Shown here piece after piece: positions 61,317 to 64,000 of a stretch of DNA of 64,000 nt. The translations under genes and the position numbers were made by a program. Below the pieces are notes generated by a model. It was not told where the DNA came from and did not search any database. It saw nothing but the letters and a program-made list of their open reading frames with translations. The DNA comes from an uncultured Clostridia bacterium. GTDB taxonomy: Bacteria > Bacillota > Clostridia > Lachnospirales > CAG-274. The number at the start of each line of letters is the position of its first letter. Position 1 is the first letter of the stretch. The stretch is taken from NCBI GenBank assembly GCA_947627855.1, contig CANQXR010000009.1:1-64000 (forward strand), given 5' to 3'.

Positions 61317-62268
61317 CTTCGAGGACTCCCTTCAGAGAAGCGATTGCAACCTCTATCATTTCGTCATCAGGCTCCTTTGTTGTTATAAGCTGGACAGCCT
61401 TGCCGGGAGCGGAAACAATATCAACAATAATATTATCGTTTCTTCCCGCCCATTTTATGACCTCATATGAAAGTCCTGCCACAAGCGGAACAAAAACTAT
61501 TCTGGTAATTATTCTGTAAAGCACAACGTCTGTCCTTAAAAAAAGAAATACGATCATACTTATTATCATCACCAGAAACAAAAAGCTCGTGCCGCATCTT
61601 TTGTGAAGTCTTGTATATTGCCTTACGTTTTCAACAGTAAGCTCTTCGCCGCTTTCAAAGCAGTTTATGGTTTTATGCTCAGCTCCATGATATTTATAGA
61701 GCCTTTTAATATCCTTAAGAAGAGAGGTAAGGCATATATAAAACAGGAAAATACATATTCTTGTAAATCCCTCTATAATGCTGAGCGCCCATGTGCCGAG
61801 ATTCAGAAATCTGTTTAGCAAGGAGCTTACACATACAGGCAGAACCATAAACAATCCTATGGAAAGAGCTATTGAAACAACAACGGAAACCGCAAGAATA
61901 ATTGACACAAGCTTATCGCCCAGCTTATCGGTGAGCCATGCTTCAAATCTGCTCATTTCTTCCTCTTCGCCGTCCTCAAGGTCTTCAAGACCTGCCATTT
62001 GCGCCGAGCGGCTTATGACCTTTATGCCTGTCACAAGACTGTCAACGAATGCAGCGACGCCCCTTATAATAGGCAGAGAGAGAAAAGAATTCCTTTTGCC
62101 GCCGTTTTTAAGCTTTGTTTTTTCAATCTTGATTTGCTTGCTCTCAATATCCCTTACGGCAAGAACATATTCTGTTCTTCCCCTCATCATCACGCCTTCC
62201 ACAATTGCCTGACCGCCTATGCCCTTACCGCAGGCGGAGCCTGTATTTTTTTTGTACGTCCTTCCCAT
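61297..62268 (-). CDS. DUF1385 family membrane protein (YqhQ-like)
   Basis: 323 residues from ATG 62268; a TTG 9 bp upstream is less likely. Conserved GIGGQAIVEGVMMRG at the N-terminus is the family signature. Hydrophobic segments at ~130-150, 160-180, 215-235 and 240-265, and HGAEHKTINCFESGE near residue 200. In Clostridia it often stands beside prmC-prfA, as here. Function unknown. AAGGAAGG precedes the ATG. Confidence 0.88.
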   Translation of the reverse strand: MGRTYKKNTGSACGKGIGGQAIVEGVMMRGRTEYVLAVRDIESKQIKIEKTKLKNGGKRNSFLSLPIIRGVAAFVDSLVTGIKVISRSAQMAGLEDLEDGEEEEMSRFEAWLTDKLGDKLVSIILAVSVVVSIALSIGLFMVLPVCVSSLLNRFLNLGTWALSIIEGFTRICIFLFYICLTSLLKDIKRLYKYHGAEHKTINCFESGEELTVENVRQYTRLHKRCGTSFLFLVMIISMIVFLFLRTDVVLYRIITRIVFVPLVAGLSYEVIKWAGRNDNIIVDIVSAPGKAVQLITTKEPDDEMIEVAIASLKGVLEDEPEEP

Positions 62269-62357
62269 ATAGACCAACCTTCCTTAAAAACATACCAATA
62301 ATATTATACCATTTTTTTATCTGTCAGACATAATGAATTTTAAAAACTTAAAGCCGA

Positions 62358-62921
62358 TTATCTGTTCAATTTTACCAAAAAATCTCCTAATTTCACAAAT
62401 TCGTCAAGATCAATGCAATATTCACCGTCATGATTTTTCAGTCTGTCCAAAACATAGTCATAGTCCTGCCATACAACCTCTTCGATCTCCGATTTCTGTA
62501 TTTTTATTTCGGAATCCTCCGGGCTTCTGTTCAGCAGATATACATTGCTTATCTGATTATCCACAAAGGGTTTATTATGAAAAAAACCTTCCTTGTGCGT
62601 TCTCAGCCTGAACATAAAAATAAGTTCAGCTTCCTCCGCCTTTATTCCAAGTTCTTCCCGAAGCTCTCTTAACGCAGTATCCAAAAAACTGCCGCCGCTT
62701 TCTATATGACCTGCGGACGAGGTATCAAGGCAGCCGGGAAAGGAATCTTTATTTTTGCTGCGTCTCTGAAGAAGCACAAGTATTCCGTCCTTATCCTGAC
62801 GTTTTTTTACGATCCATATATGTGATGTACCATGAAGATCGCCGTTTGTGTGTACGGATTCCCTTTCCTTTTTCCGGCCTGTTGCCGAACCGTCATTATT
62901 AAGTATATCAAAAAATTCCAT
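62358..62921 (-). CDS. Nudix hydrolase
   Basis: 187 residues from ATG 62921 with GGGAGG 7 bp upstream; the longer frame to 63005 crosses element copy 8. The Nudix box GHIESGGSFLDTALRELREELGI (split in the family pattern G-x5-E-x7-REUxEExGU) lies near residues 85-107. N-terminal FDILNNDGSATG and LQRRSKNKDSFPG resemble the isopentenyl-diphosphate isomerase-like Nudix group. Substrate unknown. Confidence 0.88.
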   Translation of the reverse strand: MEFFDILNNDGSATGRKKERESVHTNGDLHGTSHIWIVKKRQDKDGILVLLQRRSKNKDSFPGCLDTSSAGHIESGGSFLDTALRELREELGIKAEEAELIFMFRLRTHKEGFFHNKPFVDNQISNVYLLNRSPEDSEIKIQKSEIEEVVWQDYDYVLDRLKNHDGEYCIDLDEFVKLGDFLVKLNR

Positions 62922-62956
62922 AATATATCCTCCCGGTTTTCGGAAAACGTGGTTCC

Positions 62957-63076
62957 GTGGAGCAAGCCGCCGGACCGCCGCAGGCGGTCCGGCGGCTTGC
63001 TCCACGGGTCGGGGCGGGGCGAGGGGACAGGGGCGGACAAGTCCGCCCCTGTCCCCTCGCCCCGCCCCGAGCAGCC
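62957..63076 (+). repeat. Two-hairpin intergenic element, copy 8
   Basis: First hairpin has perfect 23-bp arms (62957-62979, 62983-63005) around GCA. The linker CCACGGGTCGG follows. The second hairpin has perfect 30-bp arms (63009-63038, 63041-63070) around AA. It ends GAGCAGCC. Confidence 0.92.
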
Positions 63077-63117
63077 TTATAATAAGTACCTACCCGATTA
63101 AAGTCTGCGCAGGGATA

Positions 63118-64000
63118 TCATTCCTTACCCAATACAAGGGAAATTGCGGCGCCTGCTATAAAGCACACAACTGCGGCTATAATATGAGCGGCAGCAATGC
63201 CGCCTGTATAGCTCTGATAAGTAATAGGGTCTTTGAAAATAGAAAATATCGATCCGAATATAAGACCGAGGATTGCAAAATATGTATAGGAATATGCCTT
63301 ATTTAGCAATATCTCAATTATTTTTGATATTATGACTATTCCCAGAACAACACCTATGCCGACTGCCGCAATTATAAAAAATGCCTGACTTGTAATAAGC
63401 GAATAAGCTGCTCTGCCAAAGCCCTCAGTCGAAACAGAGGAGGCAAAAATGCCGATTTGGTCGATCATATCGCTTACGGCTGTGATGACCTTCGTGTAGA
63501 TTCCAAGAAGAACCATAACAAACGAACCGCTTATGCCCGGAATTACCATGGCGGAGCTTGCAATTATGCCGCAAAGGGTAAGCTTTATAAAGCTGCCTGC
63601 GGATATGACAACAGATGTTCCTGCCGGTTCCGGCTCCTTAATAAGGCTGAACACAACAACGATGGCAAAGCCGATTAAGGAAGCAATATAATATTTCGGC
63701 TTGATTCCTCTTTCCTTTGCTTTTGAAAATATAAGAGGAATACTTCCCACAACAAGACCGACAAAAAATACGCTTGTAGGCAGTGAAAAGTCCTCAAGGG
63801 CAAATTTTATAAGCTTTGAAAATGCACCTATGCCTATCAAAGCCCCCAAGAACAAGGGTATAAGAAACTTCATGTGCTTAATGAAGTCACGCTTGTAAAA
63901 ATTGTTTATGGCGTCAATCATCTGGTCAAAGACACGAAGCACAACGGCAATGGTGCCTCCGCTTACACCCGGAATAATATTTGCAACTCCCATCAGAACG
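63118..64000 (-). CDS. DUF368 family membrane protein, 5'-truncated by window edge
   Basis: The reading frame runs off the right edge; ATG at 63993 is probably internal, since the family usually has a few residues before ANIIPGVSGGT. About 294 residues are visible with eight or so hydrophobic segments, the paired motifs GVANIIPGVSGGTIAVVL and MVIPGISGSFVMVLLGIY (repeat-like halves) and a final hydrophobic C-terminus. The family is linked to polyprenyl-phosphate recycling in recent work on DUF368 proteins, which is knowledge of the family and not shown here. Confidence 0.85.
   Translation of the reverse strand, partial: VLMGVANIIPGVSGGTIAVVLRVFDQMIDAINNFYKRDFIKHMKFLIPLFLGALIGIGAFSKLIKFALEDFSLPTSVFFVGLVVGSIPLIFSKAKERGIKPKYYIASLIGFAIVVVFSLIKEPEPAGTSVVISAGSFIKLTLCGIIASSAMVIPGISGSFVMVLLGIYTKVITAVSDMIDQIGIFASSVSTEGFGRAAYSLITSQAFFIIAAVGIGVVLGIVIISKIIEILLNKAYSYTYFAILGLIFGSIFSIFKDPITYQSYTGGIAAAHIIAAVVCFIAGAAISLVLGKE

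Noticed and set aside
1..64000. CRISPR arrays and cas genes
   Set aside because: No series of short spaced direct repeats and no Cas-like protein is present.

Overview
The window looks like the chromosome of a spore-forming anaerobe of the Clostridia. Evidence: a six-gene Rnf complex in the order rnfCDGEAB, the [FeFe]-hydrogenase maturase HydE, an oxygen-sensitive class III ribonucleotide reductase (nrdD, nrdG) behind two NrdR-like boxes, the redox repressor Rex, a CotS-like spore-coat kinase homologue, and a split CotJC-type coat-protein gene. The species cannot be named from the sequence. LAYOUT: 1-1490 is the edge of a prophage or prophage remnant (truncated capsid gene, late-regulator-like gene), touching the 3' end of a tRNA-Gln-Gln-Gly cluster. 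2039-4688 holds small lipoprotein and membrane genes and hydE. 4792-7018 is the ylxM-ffh-rpsP-khpA operon behind a consensus promoter. 7314-12226 is the rnf operon, preceded by a promoter and a long leader that can fold. 13249-27523 holds luxS and then one long same-strand array: rel, dtd, MBL hydrolase, hemZ, hisS, aspS, folC, a 43-codon coupled ORF, a TPR protein, purM, purN, purD. 27724-41044 is a mosaic of lipoproteins, asnB, a HIT protein, a transglutaminase-like protein, nrdDG, a SpoIID-like lipoprotein, a CBS-ACT protein and signal peptidase. 49255-64000 holds a gltA-type oxidoreductase, an aminotransferase, rex, an ABC-F protein, a sortase, glgP, prfA-prmC-DUF1385, a Nudix hydrolase and a DUF368 membrane protein cut by the window edge. 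TWO STRUCTURES STAND OUT. (1) A 7,661-bp element, about 41322-48982, is inserted inside a cotJC-like gene. It ends with a large serine recombinase gene. Its two ends carry 18-bp inverted arms (17 of 18 matching), and the insertion is flanked by a shared ATCT. Exact excision at the CT of that core would rejoin the coat-protein reading frame and recreate a symmetric attP-like site. The cargo is a redox set: LysR regulator, iron-sulfur flavoprotein, aldo/keto reductase, flavodoxin, decarboxylase-cupin protein and two exported flavodoxins. The coat gene also lacks its first ~60 codons here, so developmental ('skin'-like) excision is a hypothesis only. (2) Eight copies of a previously unrecognised (to me) two-hairpin repeat lie in intergenic spaces, about one per 8 kb. 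Each has two adjacent long palindromes, most of them perfect, with arms of about 11-49 bp. Arm middles differ between copies, while base and tip motifs, a CCACGGGTCGG-like linker and a GAGCAGCCCC-like end recur. All eight lie within about 6-55 bp downstream of a stop codon.
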